Assembly: GCA_009733575.1 (NCBI GenBank)
Contig: ML769387.1
Span: 434,001 to 498,000, forward strand
Length of the DNA stretch: 64,000 nucleotides
Direction: 5' to 3'
Origin: Gymnopus androsaceus JB14
Taxonomy: Eukaryota; Basidiomycota; Agaricomycetes; Agaricales; Omphalotaceae
The stretch's first letter is position 1. Every line of letters starts with the position of its first letter. Shown piece after piece: positions 11,501 to 22,490 of this stretch. The notes under the pieces are model-generated. The model did not search any database, had not been told where the DNA came from, and saw only the letters and a list, made by a program, of their open reading frames with translations. The position numbers and the translations under genes are program-made.

Positions 11501-13119
11501 CCACAGTGGCAGCTACGGCTATACCAGCGAGGACGGAAACAGCTAATGAGTCTGATCATTCATCCACAAACGGGAATGAGGCTAGCGGTGACAGAATGAG
11601 TATCAGAGCTCTTCCTCCCACTCCACAATCGATATCTGTATCCACATCCACATCTCCCCTCGTTTATACTGGCATGTTCCACGCTTCTAAACTACCACCT
11701 CTTATGCCCAAAGGAGGGACGATTGTGAATCTTGAGACTGGTTCGAACCGTCGTCCTGTTTCTCGATCCGTTAGTGCTGCTCCTTCTCGCATCACTTTTG
11801 TCAGTGAGCCTGGGGCTCCAACTGCGAGAGCAGTTACAATTGGTGATGCGAGTGCGACTCCCGCTCCTGCTCGTCGGTTCAAAATCAAGGAGATGTATAC
11901 TCCTACAGTCACGACTGCGGCTATGGCTATGGTTCAAGCTCAGGCTCAGACCCAAGATTCTATAACCGGCGTCATGGAACTGGGTCCAGGTGGTACCGTC
12001 GACAAAGCGAAAACGTACAGAAATCGAGTCGGACCACCTTGATAGTTCGAGCAATGGAGCAGATGAGGAGAACGTTGCCGAGAAGACTGCGACCGCAACA
12101 GCTGCTTCTGACGGAGCGACTGATGTTGCGGTTGTGACTGAAGACAAATCAAGTGCCCCAAAGGTATCAAAAAAGAGGCCCAGTCGAGCCAAGAAGCAGA
12201 AACCTAATGAAAGCGAACAAGTAGTTGTATCTGCTCCGCCTCCTCCCAGTTACATACCTCCTGGCTATGCTTACCCGTATAACTATCTGCAACCTTCGCG
12301 ATACTATGCGAGCTATGCTCCAGCGCCTCCCTCCTCTAACCCAGTTATACCCAGTTCTTATCCCCCCGCTTCTTCTTCGTCTACTGCCATTTCCAGTTCA
12401 GCTTCCGGTTCCTCACCTTCCGCGCCGCCAACTTTGACCACCACTCCGTATTATCCGCCTCCTCATCCATATGTCTACGCACCTGGACCTTCCTCGTCTT
12501 CCATTTATCCACCCTACGCTTACCCATACGGTGGATCGTACGCGGCATATTCTTATTCTCAATATCCGGGTTATCCAGGATATGAGTCCCCTGCTTATCC
12601 AGGTTACGCATCGTATTCAGCGGTGTATGGTGTTCCCGCCGCTCGCCCGCAAACGGAAGCACCTGTGAAAGGCGGAGGAAATGCAGAGGTGGGCACGACG
12701 GAAGAGGGAAGTATAGCGTCAGTAGCGTCTCACAGCGAAGCAAGAGCGGGTGTGAAGCAGGTGAATTCGGTAGCAGGTTCATCTGCAGTGACTTCCAATT
12801 CGGATATCGTCGTGGCGGAATCTACGACTTCTGTCGCACCGGAGGTAAGTTGCACTTGCTATTTCAGTCTTCTTATCCTTATCGGTCTTTTTCCCCTTCT
12901 CTGTAGCGTCTCTGCTACACCAAATCATGTCGACGTGTCATTCCCCAAAATGTCACTGGAAATCTGTGTACGCGATGTCGAACTAGGTTCAAGAAACATC
13001 AGTCGAGGACAAAACATAGGTTTAAATTGGAGCCTCGGAGAGTGACTGTCGGTGTACCTCTCAAGTCGAACGAAAATGGCAAGGGTGGAGATGACGAGGA
13101 TGCTGAGATAGTAAATTAA
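8559..13119 (+). CDS. Large protein with five zinc-ribbon-like modules and Tyr/Pro-rich linkers
   Basis: I do not recognise a named family. Five modules share the pattern C-x4-C, 9-14 residues, C-x2-(C/H), usually followed by Arg and a Lys/Arg-rich helix: near 8790 (CSVRRCPRLVS, MCERCRGKHR, then VTKRAKRKMEKA), 9175-9340 (CSVKGCKTLIS, spliced to YLYKMCIPCRDRYR), 9848 (CTVSHCHTILPG, YLYKRCEKHR), 10555 (CIETGCMNLL, MCSSCRATR) and 12910 (CYTKSCRRVIPQ, LCTRCRTRFKKH). Linkers are low-complexity, including Tyr/Pro/His-rich tracts near 10815-11000 and 12230-12620 and acidic or Glu-rich stretches. Nuclear nucleic-acid or chromatin binding is plausible inference. Reading through needs introns (e.g. 9210-9260, 12845-12906) and about five one-base frame corrections (near 9310, 9530, 10410, 11050, 12005), mostly at homopolymers. 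Start assigned to the ATG at 8559 (MSIASGIAS); an upstream non-ATG extension is possible. Confidence 0.62.
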
Positions 13120-13285
13120 TCAAAGGCTCGATTTTTTAATTATACCCTTCCATTGCCAGATTCTACTTATTCTTAAGCCTCCCAAGCACTATGACTTAAC
13201 TTCGATTCAAATAATTGTGTTGTAGTAACAAGCGCACATTCAGCAAGAAATTAGGATTTCAGACAAAATAAAGAAAAATTATAAT

Positions 13286-13947
13286 GTGCTACTAAAGCAC
13301 CACCTCAACTCTCAAGTTCATGGCGTTCATCAGGCGTTTCTTCAACATCTACCAGTCTCGCTGTTTCCTAACGTCTCCAATGCAGTTCACTGTACCTGCT
13401 CTAAACCACCTCTCATCTGTGAATGGCGGCTATGTTATGTGGCCTGCCTTGATGCTCTTGAGCCGATTCATAAGAATCTTTTATTCGCACCAGCCTCATC
13501 TCCTACAAGATCAAACATCTGCATGGTCAATACAATGGAACCTGAAGTAGTCAAACCATCAAGGCCATTTCCACCAAGATCAGGGCCTTGTTTGCCATTG
13601 TAGGGAAGTACACTAAAGAGGTCGGTCAAGTTGCAATGGAGCTGTGTAAACTCAATGAAGAGGATATCCAGGGAGTTGAGCAGGATGCTCTGGACAATGC
13701 TCAAGAGTTGGATGTGAAGCTTTCCTGGGTCACAGCTAGTGTAGACTTGAGCAATGGTAGCAAGGCAATGCATGAAAGTAAGTTTGCATTGTACTTTGTT
13801 CTTAAATCTTTTTCTAATGGTAATTTTGTCTCAAGACTTATGAGTTGCTTGGTGCAAAGCTTCAGAGGAGGAGTGTCTGCTTCTTCAAGAGGAGATGTGC
13901 TGCATACCAATAACACTTGAAATGCAAGCCTGAGAATGGGAGAACCA
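13286..13947 (+). other. Broken coding remnant, unidentified
   Basis: Overlapping frames hold short protein-like stretches, for example LCYVACLDALEPIHKNLLF, NICMVNTMEPEVVK and, from 13588, YTKEVGQVAMELCKLNEED with LSWVTASVDLSNGSKAMHE. The changes of frame suggest a degraded gene of unknown family. Nothing else is recognisable between 13120 and 13947. Confidence 0.35.
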
Positions 13948-14671
13948 CATCAGCAAAACTTGTATGACATGGGCAGTGCTTGAGAAAACTGTGCAGAGTT
14001 CCCAGCACTCCAGCATCCCAGCACTTGGATGGTCCAGCCAATGCAGGAGGGGCTCCCAAAAGCTCCCAGAGGCCGCAAAATTACCTTATTTGGAAATAAA
14101 AAAGAGATGTTGTATAATTTTATATTTCTGACAGCACTGGGAGCTCTGGGAATTTTAAGTACAGTGACAGCGAAATCAAATCCACACCCCCGATTTGGAA
14201 GCCGCATACATCACCAGCACTAAAATTATTCAGACTGTTTTTCACCACATTTTTTTTGGCAATACTATAATATGATGACTATGTACTGTATTCTACACCA
14301 CTTTTGGTGTTAATACAAGACTATTGTTGGATAAGTACTTAGCCGTCGGTTGTCCGGCCGCTCTGCACAGCATATGTAACCCCTATCTGTTTCTGTATAT
14401 AAAGTATGTAGTTACATTTTATCAATTAATCATTCTTTCTCCCATCCGTTGATGCTCGATTCCCTCCTCTGTCGAGGTTGTACCGACTGAGCCCGCTCAT
14501 TTCACAACAACTATGTATACCAGAAAATGGCTAATTTTTGCTGAGAGGTACAATGATTTGTGTGGTAAGCGCCCGTGATGTATGCGGCTTCCAAATCAGG
14601 GGTGTGGATTTGATTTCACCATCACTGTATTGCTGTGGAAATTAAAATGCAAAATACAGGTTTTGCTGATG
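13948..14671. mobile_element. CATCAGCAAAAC-type element split by a nested insertion
   Basis: Left end CATCAGCAAAACTTGTAT, right end the complement of CATCAGCAAAACCTGTAT. Removing the nested 466-bp element leaves about 256 bp, close in size to the other two MITEs with these termini. The interior has CCCAGCACT/GGGAGCTC-type short inverted motifs, like its relatives. Confidence 0.62.
14162..14627. mobile_element. 466-bp TA-flanked MITE with about 50-bp TIRs
   Basis: The ends form an inverted repeat of about 50 bp with few mismatches: both begin CAGTGA and then share GAAATCAAATCCACACCCC and GATTTGGAAGCCGCATACAT. The element is flanked by TA on both sides (14160-14161 and 14628-14629), the usual Tc1/mariner (IS630 group) target duplication. 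No ORF inside; non-autonomous. It sits within the older 13948-14671 element. Confidence 0.75.
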
Positions 14672-15043
14672 CATTGTGCCAACAAAGACTTTGCTGATAT
14701 GTCTACTGAGATGATTGAGGGTCATACTGCATATGTGAGCCATCAGGCCTCATGTGAAGTCCATGCAACCTGGAGTGACATCAGCCAAGGTTATGATCAG
14801 AAATTGATCGGAAAGGGTCTGGGTTGAACCTTGGTTAGTGAATGGGACTTGGTGAAGCTATTAGCAACACCCTTGACATGCTGTAAGGTGTCCTGAGAGG
14901 AAATGGTAGGATGAAGACTTAAGCAGAGCCAAATGGTATGGAGCCAATATCAAATCCATTGTACAGCTGAGGTTAGTGGCTGTGTTGGTTCTGAGATCAG
15001 AAAATGTTGGAAATGTCAGACAGAAAGGATCAGAGTGAGGTTG
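14672..15043. other. Intergenic stretch without recognised content
   Basis: No supported gene. A short open stretch on the plus strand to 14827 has no recognisable family signature. Confidence 0.4.
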
Positions 15044-15202
15044 CATCAGCAAAACCTGTATGTACTCCAGAGTGCTCCAGAGCACTGACAGCTGTCAAAA
15101 AGCCATCAAACTGCTCTGGAGCACTCTGGAGCACTCTGGAGCTGGTACCCTTGCTCCAGAATGTATTAAGATGCCTTATCAACCATACAGGTTTTGCTGA
15201 TG
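15044..15202. mobile_element. 159-bp MITE with perfect 19-bp TIRs
   Basis: TIR CATCAGCAAAACCTGTATG is perfect at both ends. The interior repeats CTCCAGAG/CTCTGGAG around TGACAGCTGTCA, so the whole element is a hairpin former. Same family as 8114-8291 (shared terminus and TGACAGCTGTCA-like core). Confidence 0.78.
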
Positions 15203-15629
15203 ACTTGGCTAGACTAAGTTGATTTTGCAGCTAAAGTACTAACAATACTAGTATTTGCTAGTATTACTACTTAAATACTAATTGGTCTGGATAAATGGGG
15301 GAGCTATCTAACAATAAAGAATAGGCATCCAGGTATCTGGGCCAAGGTACTCAGTAAGTAAAACAATAAAGTAATTCAGTACAAAAAGACAAAGTCAAGC
15401 AAAAGACAATAAACAGTACTGGTCATTTTGGGATAGTGCATGAAAGGCTGATGGATTAGGATAGCAAGTACAAAAACTTAAAAGTAGGATTGAATTTAAG
15501 CCTGGAGCCACTTACAAACAGGAATTAATTTGTAGACTAGCCTTGTTACAACTGTAGTAATTTGTAGAGTAATTAATTATTTTTTTACATTTGTAGTAAC
15601 AATAGTGTTGTAGGTTGCTTTTTGCATGT

Positions 15630-15693
15630 AGTAAATATCTGCCAAATGCCTCAGGCACTGTGCGGCCCCTAGTTAACTCCCAATCTTCTCAAA
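15630..15693 (-). repeat. Decayed TPR-unit remnant downstream of the NLR stop
   Basis: Immediately after the stop codon the minus strand continues as FEKIGS, stop, LGAAQCLRHLADIYYMQ. This is the rest of the interrupted repeat unit, showing that the array once ran further. Confidence 0.75.
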
Positions 15694-16740
15694 CTATGAT
15701 TTTGCATCTGTGAGCTTTTCCATAGCCTCAGCATATTCATCTTGCATGTGGTGAATATCTCCTAATCTTTGCAGACACTGTGCAGCCCCTAATTGATTCC
15801 CAATTGACTCAAACTGTGATTTTGCATCTGTAAGCTTTTCCATGGCCTCAGGATATTCATCTTGCATGCAGTGACTATTTCCCAAACTTTGCAGGCACTG
15901 TGCAGCCCCTAGTTGATTCCCAATCTTCTCAAACTCGGATTTTGCATCTGTGAGCTTTTCCATGGCCTCAGGATATTTATGTTGCATGCGGTGAATATCT
16001 CCCAAAATTTGCAGGCACTGTGTAGCCCCTAGTTGATCCCCAATCTTTTCAAAGTGGGATTTTGCATCTGTGAGCTTTTCCATGGCCTCAGGATATTCAT
16101 GTTGCATGTGGTGAATATCTCCCAAACTTTTCAGGCACTGTGCAGCCCCCAGTTGATCCCCAATCTTCTCAAACTGAGATTTTGCATCTGTGAGCTTTTC
16201 CATGGCCTCAGGATATTCATCTTGCATGTGGTGAATATCTCCCAAACTTCGCAGGCACTGTGCAGCCCCTCGTTGATACCCAATCTTCTCAAACCGGGAT
16301 TTTGCATCTGTGAGCTTTTCCATGGCCTCAGGATATTCATCTTGCATGTGGTGAATATTTCCAAACTTTTCAGGCACTGTACAGCCCCTATTGATTCCCA
16401 ATCTTCTCAAACTGGGATTTTGCATCTGTGAGCTTTCCATGGCCTCAGGATATTCATCTTGCATGTGGTGAATATTTCCCAAACTTTGCAGGCACTGTGC
16501 AGCCCCTAGTTGATCCCCAATCTTCTCAAACTGGGATTTTGCATCTGTGAGCTTTTCCCTGGCCTCAGGATATTCATCTTGCATGTGGTGAATAACTCCC
16601 AAACTTTGCAGGCACTGTACAGCCCTTAGCTGATTCCCAATCTTTTCAAACTGGGATTTTGCATCTGTGAGCTTTTCCATGGCCTCAGGATATTTCTGTT
16701 TCATCTGGTAAGTAAGTCCTATTTCCTGATCACATTTTGC
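15694..16740 (-). repeat. 120-bp TPR-coding tandem array
   Basis: About nine units with an exact 120-bp period, very similar at DNA level (a few differences per unit), encode the TPR region of the NLR-like protein. High identity implies recent expansion or homogenisation. One unit (about 16352-16437) is 117 bp because of three single-base losses. Confidence 0.9.
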
Positions 16741-19009
16741 CAATGTCTCTGCTTCAGTTTGCCAACCATTTTGGGTTTTGTGTGGAAGATATTTCCTCCT
16801 GCTCTTGACCTGTCTGACTGTAGCCTGTATTGTCTGAAGTTCCAAAATTGCCTGCTCATGGTATCCCATCCATCGCATTATCCCTACCTTCAGAAATCTG
16901 ATTTTATTGTGTTCTTTCTCTCCACCATTCCACACTTGACTTAATGCCTTTTCAAGCATAGGTAAAGTCTGGGGATAGAATTTGGGAAAGTCACAAAAGT
17001 GATATAAGGCTTCCAAATGTACTTGATGGGGAGCTATCTCAAATTGCCTAGTGAAAACTCTTGAAATGTTGGCACTATGCACCTCAAGTATATCCTGAGC
17101 TTTTAGTTCACTGTCAGGCAGATTCTGCAGAAGTTGGGCATAGAAATTGCTCATTTGATTTAAATGATGTTGTGTAGCTGGGTGTTTAGTCTGAACATAT
17201 TCACAAATGGGTGATAACATTTTCAGTGATGTGCCTTCTTCATAGATCAGTCCAGAATCAATCACATGTATTACACTCATTTCAAGATCTTCTCCAAAGT
17301 CTGGAGCCAACTGAGGCAAGCTCAAGGACCAGAATGGCACACCATTGGGTAAATATGCTAGCCATGGAAGAATCTTTACAGATCCTGGATCTTGAGATAC
17401 CAGCATTTTCAATGACAGATCAATTGAAGTATTCATACTTGTGAGCCTATTATCTTGATTTCCATTTCTCAGCATATCTGTTTTGCTTTTTGACCAGTTC
17501 TTAACCAAAACTTTTAATGGCAGTCTCCTTGAGAGTTGAGCCATCAGGAGGATTGCTAAGGGCATGCAATCTAGTTCCTTTAATAGGGTATCTAGCTCTT
17601 CAGACTCCTTTGTATTTGGAGAAATTGTGAGGAAAGTCTTCCTGGCTGCATCCAATGTAAGTGATGGCAATCCAGATTTTCCACCTAGCTTTTCCCACTC
17701 AATGTCTCCTGGTCCTTCTGCTCCTCTCATTGTTATGGTGATTGAGACCTTCTTCTGATCTCGTATCTTTTCAATAAGATTCTGAAGAGCTTTTTGGTTT
17801 TTGGAAAAATACCATGGTGTTTCAAAGTTGTCCAAGACAAGAAGAATTGGTTCCTGAGATGACTGCAGATATGCTTCCAAGATTTCATATCCATCTTTTC
17901 CCTCGGAGATGGATAACTTCAAGATCTGAAGTAGTCCTTGGATAAGAGAAGGAGCATCTAGCAGCACCTCACAAGGAACAAAGTATCTTTGCTCTTGAAA
18001 CTTTTGCCTCACATCCACATTTTCCATAATATGCAATGCCAATGAAGTTTTTCCCATTCCTCCAGCACCCAAGATAGCTAAATGAGCCTGATCTCTCTTG
18101 CATAACATTTCAACACCTGCAATTACTAGTTCATCTCTGCCAGTAAAGACCCCAGATGCAGTGGGTGTAGCCAGTTTAATGTTTCTGTATGAAAAAGTAA
18201 TCATTTAAATTCTGAGATGAAAGGATTCTACATACTCATAAGTGATTGTTGCATTCTGAAGATAAATTTTTAGTTTTCAGAATTTCAGAATTTGTGATAT
18301 TAACTGTACCTGCCTGCTCTCTCCTCCAGCTAGTCCCTGATTGTATATTTCAATACCCAATTGAAGCTGCAGGGTCATGTATAAATGAACATAAGTATGC
18401 CCAAAATAGGAATACTTACATTCAGTGATGCAATAAACCCATTACTTTTTTCTTTGAACCCTGCAAGAACCTTTCCATCCTGTTCAGCATGCCAGAATGC
18501 CTTGAGTGTGGTACGTTGAGCGAGCTTCTCTAGGATTTTTTGAATATTTTCAAGATCTCTAATTTCTTCAAATCAGTATCATTAATTAAACATTGAATGG
18601 AAATATTTACTGCTGGAACACCTCAACATTTTTATACAAATTATTATTCATTTGTTCACCACCAGTTGGATGTACAATTCCATTTAGAATTTGCAGGAGA
18701 CGGTTTGTAAACTGAGCAAAGTCCTTCACATCTTCTGCATTTTCTGCCTTTTTCTAAACAGTTTCAGCATAAATCCTCAATTATAGTGAAACTATTAGTA
18801 AAACATACCTCAATTATCTCCACTATCACCTTCACTATCTCAGCACTCTTTGAGAGTGGAGTAAATCCTGCTATCTCTGCACTGCTGGAAAGTGCACTGA
18901 GGCCCACCTTGAGGTGATTCAAGTTGACACCTGATGGGATTTCACTAGGCTCCTTGTGAGTGGTCAAGTTGCCCAAACGAGTTTTAAACTTTGCTATAAA
19001 ATTTGGCAT
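15694..19009 (-). CDS. NB-ARC/TPR STAND protein (fungal NLR-like), C-terminally truncated
   Basis: Fungal NLR-like proteins are nucleotide-switch receptors in non-self recognition and heterokaryon incompatibility. The N-terminal helical region starts at 19009 (MPNFIAKFKTRLG) and continues through short exons (about 18770-18430) including FTNRLLQILNGIVHPTGGEQ and ILEKLAQRTTLKAFW, resembling coiled-coil N-terminal domains of basidiomycete NLRs. The NTPase exon (to about 18190) shows Walker A GAGGMGKTS, Walker B LLVLDNFETPW and an LDCMPLAI motif, typical of NB-ARC. Then come 40-residue TPR units of YPEAMEKLTDAKSQFEKIG type. Eight full units and the start of a ninth are readable; unit 3 is read in a shifted frame because three one-base deletions cancel. 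The stop at 15694-15696 (TAG for the usual CAG) truncates the array. Expression or function of this allele is uncertain. Confidence 0.8.
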
Positions 19010-19974
19010 TCTTGAATTGTCAATTGGTTGGTGGTGGTGGTGGTGGACACGTAGACACTGATGATGGAAGTTACGGTTAAAAACAAGAACGTAAGGACAG
19101 CACTCATGTGATTATTGATATGAGCCCAATAATGTTCCCGAGTATCTACCACGACGAGCATTTTCCCTCCTCCTCTCTCTTTAACCTCTTCTCTTTCCTC
19201 CAATCTTCCATTTAAAATATGCCCGCTGATATGAACTGGAGTTGGAGCTGATTCAAGCTAAGTCTATGAAAGTCGAGAGGCTCAACGATGATAACAATTA
19301 CTACGAATTAGGTACGTGTACAGTAATCACATTGTCTTGGTTCACGCATCATAACTGAAGATGAACGTTACGCTATATCTATACATCCTGTCTAGCACGA
19401 CTGACCGCGACGACTCAATGATTTGGTTTACTCTTAGCTCGACGTGAAACACCGTGAAATAGGTGGACTCTGCAACACACGTCGTCGACTCGAGCATTGA
19501 CTGTTTTCGACCTAAGCCGCAGGAGGAATAAACGAAATCTCTAACAGACAAGACACGATTGTCTAGAAGCTTTATCACTTACATATGCAGTGTTTTTATT
19601 CTAAGATCTCGCTGGCATCTCTTGCGAGTTTAACAGTATTCTCTCTTCCGTTTACCGTGACAATACATGCTGGGACAGCTCTTACACATATGGCGGTTCA
19701 ACCTTCGGTACCACTTGCACTAGGGTTCCGCTCATTAGTATACACGAATCTCGATTGAGTAGATTTCGGTGCCGAAAGCCGATAGAGTTCGAGGTATGAA
19801 GAATATGGGAAACGAAAGATGTACTTACATTGCTTTTATGGGAAGTTATAGACTAATTATGTCTGGAACTCGAGGACCGGTACATTAAATAAGTTCCTGT
19901 TTTTGGAATAGCTCCGGCGCGCGCGCGAGCATCCCCAGTGATTGAGTTCGGCGCTTGTTCGCGACGCGCCTAGC
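19010..19974. other. Intergenic, no supported gene
   Basis: A (GGT)n-like run at 19027-19046 lies just upstream of the NLR start and may belong to its promoter. The rest has only short uninformative open frames. Confidence 0.45.
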
Positions 19975-20019
19975 CATCAGCAAAAGTGCACTCAGCATGT
20001 AGTGCCTTGTGAGATTCGG

Positions 20020-20125
20020 AGCTTGTACAGGGAGCTACAAGGGCCCGCAAGGGGACAATGGGATATGCAAGGTATCGCAAGGATCCGGCTCACTTACAAG
20101 GTGCGACAAGGCATTACAAGGGAAC
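20020..20125. repeat. Left CAAGG subterminal motif cluster
   Basis: At least seven CAAGG or ACAAGG motifs spaced about 8-20 bp, such as CTACAAGGG, CGCAAGGGG, TGCAAGG, TTACAAGG and GACAAGG, all in plus orientation. Confidence 0.7.
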
Positions 20126-20338
20126 TGGCATTTAAACTACACGCAATTTAAACTAGTATACTAATGTAAAAGGAGCATTCCGAAATCGAAGTAATTATTA
20201 AACATTTGTCGACTGGGGTGAATCATCGAGCTGCATCGAGCAGTGAAGAATCTTGAAGTCCGAGGGCACGTGACTGCTGGCGTAGCGCGCTTCTAATCAA
20301 TTCGCGAGCTTGTTTACTCTTTCTTCCATACTTCCACC

Positions 20339-22041
20339 ATGGTCAAACGTCCTGCCACACTTACCTCTGACTCGGACTCTAATTCACTGAAGAAAAAACC
20401 CAAATCCAAACATTTATCTCAGAAGCCACTGCGAATTGAATCTGAATCCTCTGACTCATCCACTGAAAGCTCAGATTCTTCAAGCAAGGGAGAAGATCAT
20501 GGACCGTCGGATAAAGAAAATGTCTCGGAATTGAAGAAGCGTCACAGGAAGGCCTTGAAAAAACCACAGGTCAAGTGTCAGATCATCCTTGTTTCGTGCG
20601 TAACCGTTACTTTGAATTGGCTCAATCTGACATTCATGCTTCTAGCAAACGCAAATCAGACAAGTTCACGAAAGCCGGTCACTGGTTTCCTTGTGCAATC
20701 AACCTTTTCATTGACATCTCAGCCATCGAAACTACCGTGTTGGAGTCCTTTGAACGATGATTATGAGTACGTGCTAGCATTCAAATATTCTTTTTTTATT
20801 GTCATAATTCATTCTCTTAGACCTGACGAAACTGATCAAACCTTCCTGAGAGCGTGGACACAACTTTTACGCATCTGCCCATCGCTTCGAAATCTCCTCA
20901 AAAATGCTACAACTGAGAAGGGTCAAGATTGGTATATTGATGCACTAGACAAGGTACGTGGTCATTACAACCTTTTATTGCGAACCTAACTTTATGCGAG
21001 ACAGGTCTCGAAAGGAGTCTCCTCTGCTCGCAAACACCATACAGCTGTTGTTCGTGACAACATTCTTGATTGGATTCGGTTCGAACAATCCGATAGGGAG
21101 AGGTGTAAGCTAAGGAAAAGTACCACAAAATCCAATCATGGTATTCACCATCCTGCGACGCAACGACACATTATTCCGCAGAAGTTTGTAGCGCGTCTAC
21201 AGGAGCCCAAGTATGTGTATCACTCATTATTTATTTGATACTCAATTGTCTGTAGATTCGTCGAAAAACTCGAAAGTGGTCGTATTCCAATTCTCGCAAC
21301 TGATTTCCCTGCATTCCTCTACAATCAAGACTCCATTGATGAGAACGACCCTGAAGCTGGATTATTCGAGGGGTACCTGTTGATACGCGTAAGTGTGTCT
21401 TGAGCTTGATCTTTCAATTGTTTCTAATATATTTTTCAGGTCTTTTTCGCGATCTTCTTTGGCAAATCATCCGCACTTACAGGCCAATATCAGAAGAACT
21501 CAATCGCTCATCGAAACGGCATGAAGCATGTCACTGGTCGTCACATTGCCTATGCGGCGGTCCAGGTTAGTCTCTTGTTTGACACTTTTATTGCTCTCGC
21601 ATCATTAATGATGTTTATACATAACGAACTTTTTCAGGCTCATTTTGCCCTCTCTGACAAGGACAACTGGAAGGACGACAATGATCATTTCCGCTACTCG
21701 GACTTCTACAACGAAATCATAAATGTGTTTGAAGATGACCCAAACGATGAGAAGATTATCGAGACACTAAACTTTTGGAACCAGTACGCTATCATTTTAT
21801 CATTTGGAAATATCTAACTCACATCCTCAGGCTAGTGTTTGGAAACACCGACGGTCTTGGAGGACCATCCGACGCTGACTCTCATCTTCCTATTGATGCT
21901 GATTCTGATGCTGGTCTCAATACTGAGTCGACTGTTTCGGCTCTTCAAGTTGCACGTCAAGCCCGTCGGGAGGAGCGTTTTGCCAAGGAAGCTGCGAAAG
22001 CCAAGGCTAAGGCTACTACTCCAGTTACCATCTCGACGTGA
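20339..22041 (+). CDS. DUF6698-like fungal protein
   Basis: The C-terminal blocks match a family of unknown function abundant in Agaricomycetes (I assign DUF6698 from memory): FPAFLYNQDSIDENDPEAGL, EGYLLIR, VFFAIFFGKSSALTGQYQ, GMKHVTGRHIAYAAVQ, then AHFALSDKDNWKDDNDHF with FYNEIINVFEDDPNDE. The N-terminus is Ser/Lys-rich and acidic and looks nuclear. Introns are short GT-AG (about 20767-20820, 20954-21004, 21211-21256, 21389-21440, 21566-21637). Between about 20555 and 20750 the family-like reading (RYFELAQSDIHASSKRKS, TKAGHWFPCAINLFIDISAI) lies one frame away from both flanks, so two opposite frameshifts, the first beside an A-run, are implied. It lies inside a TIR-bounded segment just upstream of RAD54. 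Confidence 0.6.
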
Positions 22042-22319
22042 TACTATACTTTGGCTACTATGACTTCTGCTATTGCTATTCTGCTACCATGGACTCGACG
22101 TCTCTTTTCCCTGCCTTTCACCTCTTATCCGGCTATCATTATCCTTTACTGCAGTTGCTTTTTTGTCACTCTCGAACGGACTGACTGTATGTTGTATAAT
22201 ATCGCATCATTGTTTGTACAATGAATTTCATTAATTGTACTGTTATATTGAATCAATATTGAATCAATATCGAAGGACAAGCTATGAGTACATAGATATA
22301 ACTGACCATGGCACATTGC

Positions 22320-22490
22320 CACGCAAGGGCTTCGAACCTTGTACTTCCTTGTACCTCCTTGTCGTGCCTTGTAAGGTTTCAAAACCTTGCAAGCGCTACA
22401 AGGAAACTTCGGCAAACAAGGGCTTACATGGACCCTTGATCTTGCAAGCCATACAAGGTGGCTAGGTCCATGTAAGCCCTTGTATTACCC
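22320..22490. repeat. Right CCTTGTA/ACAAGG cluster with a 19-bp perfect hairpin
   Basis: Many CCTTGTA and CAAGG motifs occur in both orientations. Within them, 22416-22434 (ACAAGGGCTTACATGGACC) is exactly complementary to 22465-22483, giving a hairpin with a 19-bp stem and 30-nt loop. Confidence 0.8.

Noticed and set aside
16033..16431. Plus-strand 132-residue frame opposite the TPR array
   Set aside because: Antisense shadow of the repeats; the real gene is on the minus strand.
15694..16740. 120-bp tandem array as a CRISPR-like or satellite array
   Set aside because: The units are contiguous, coding and translate as TPRs; there are no spacers.
19020..19210. GGT microsatellite region as an extra N-terminal NLR exon
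   Set aside because: The frame upstream of 19009 is a simple repeat (TTTTNQLT) without homology, and 19009 gives a good start.
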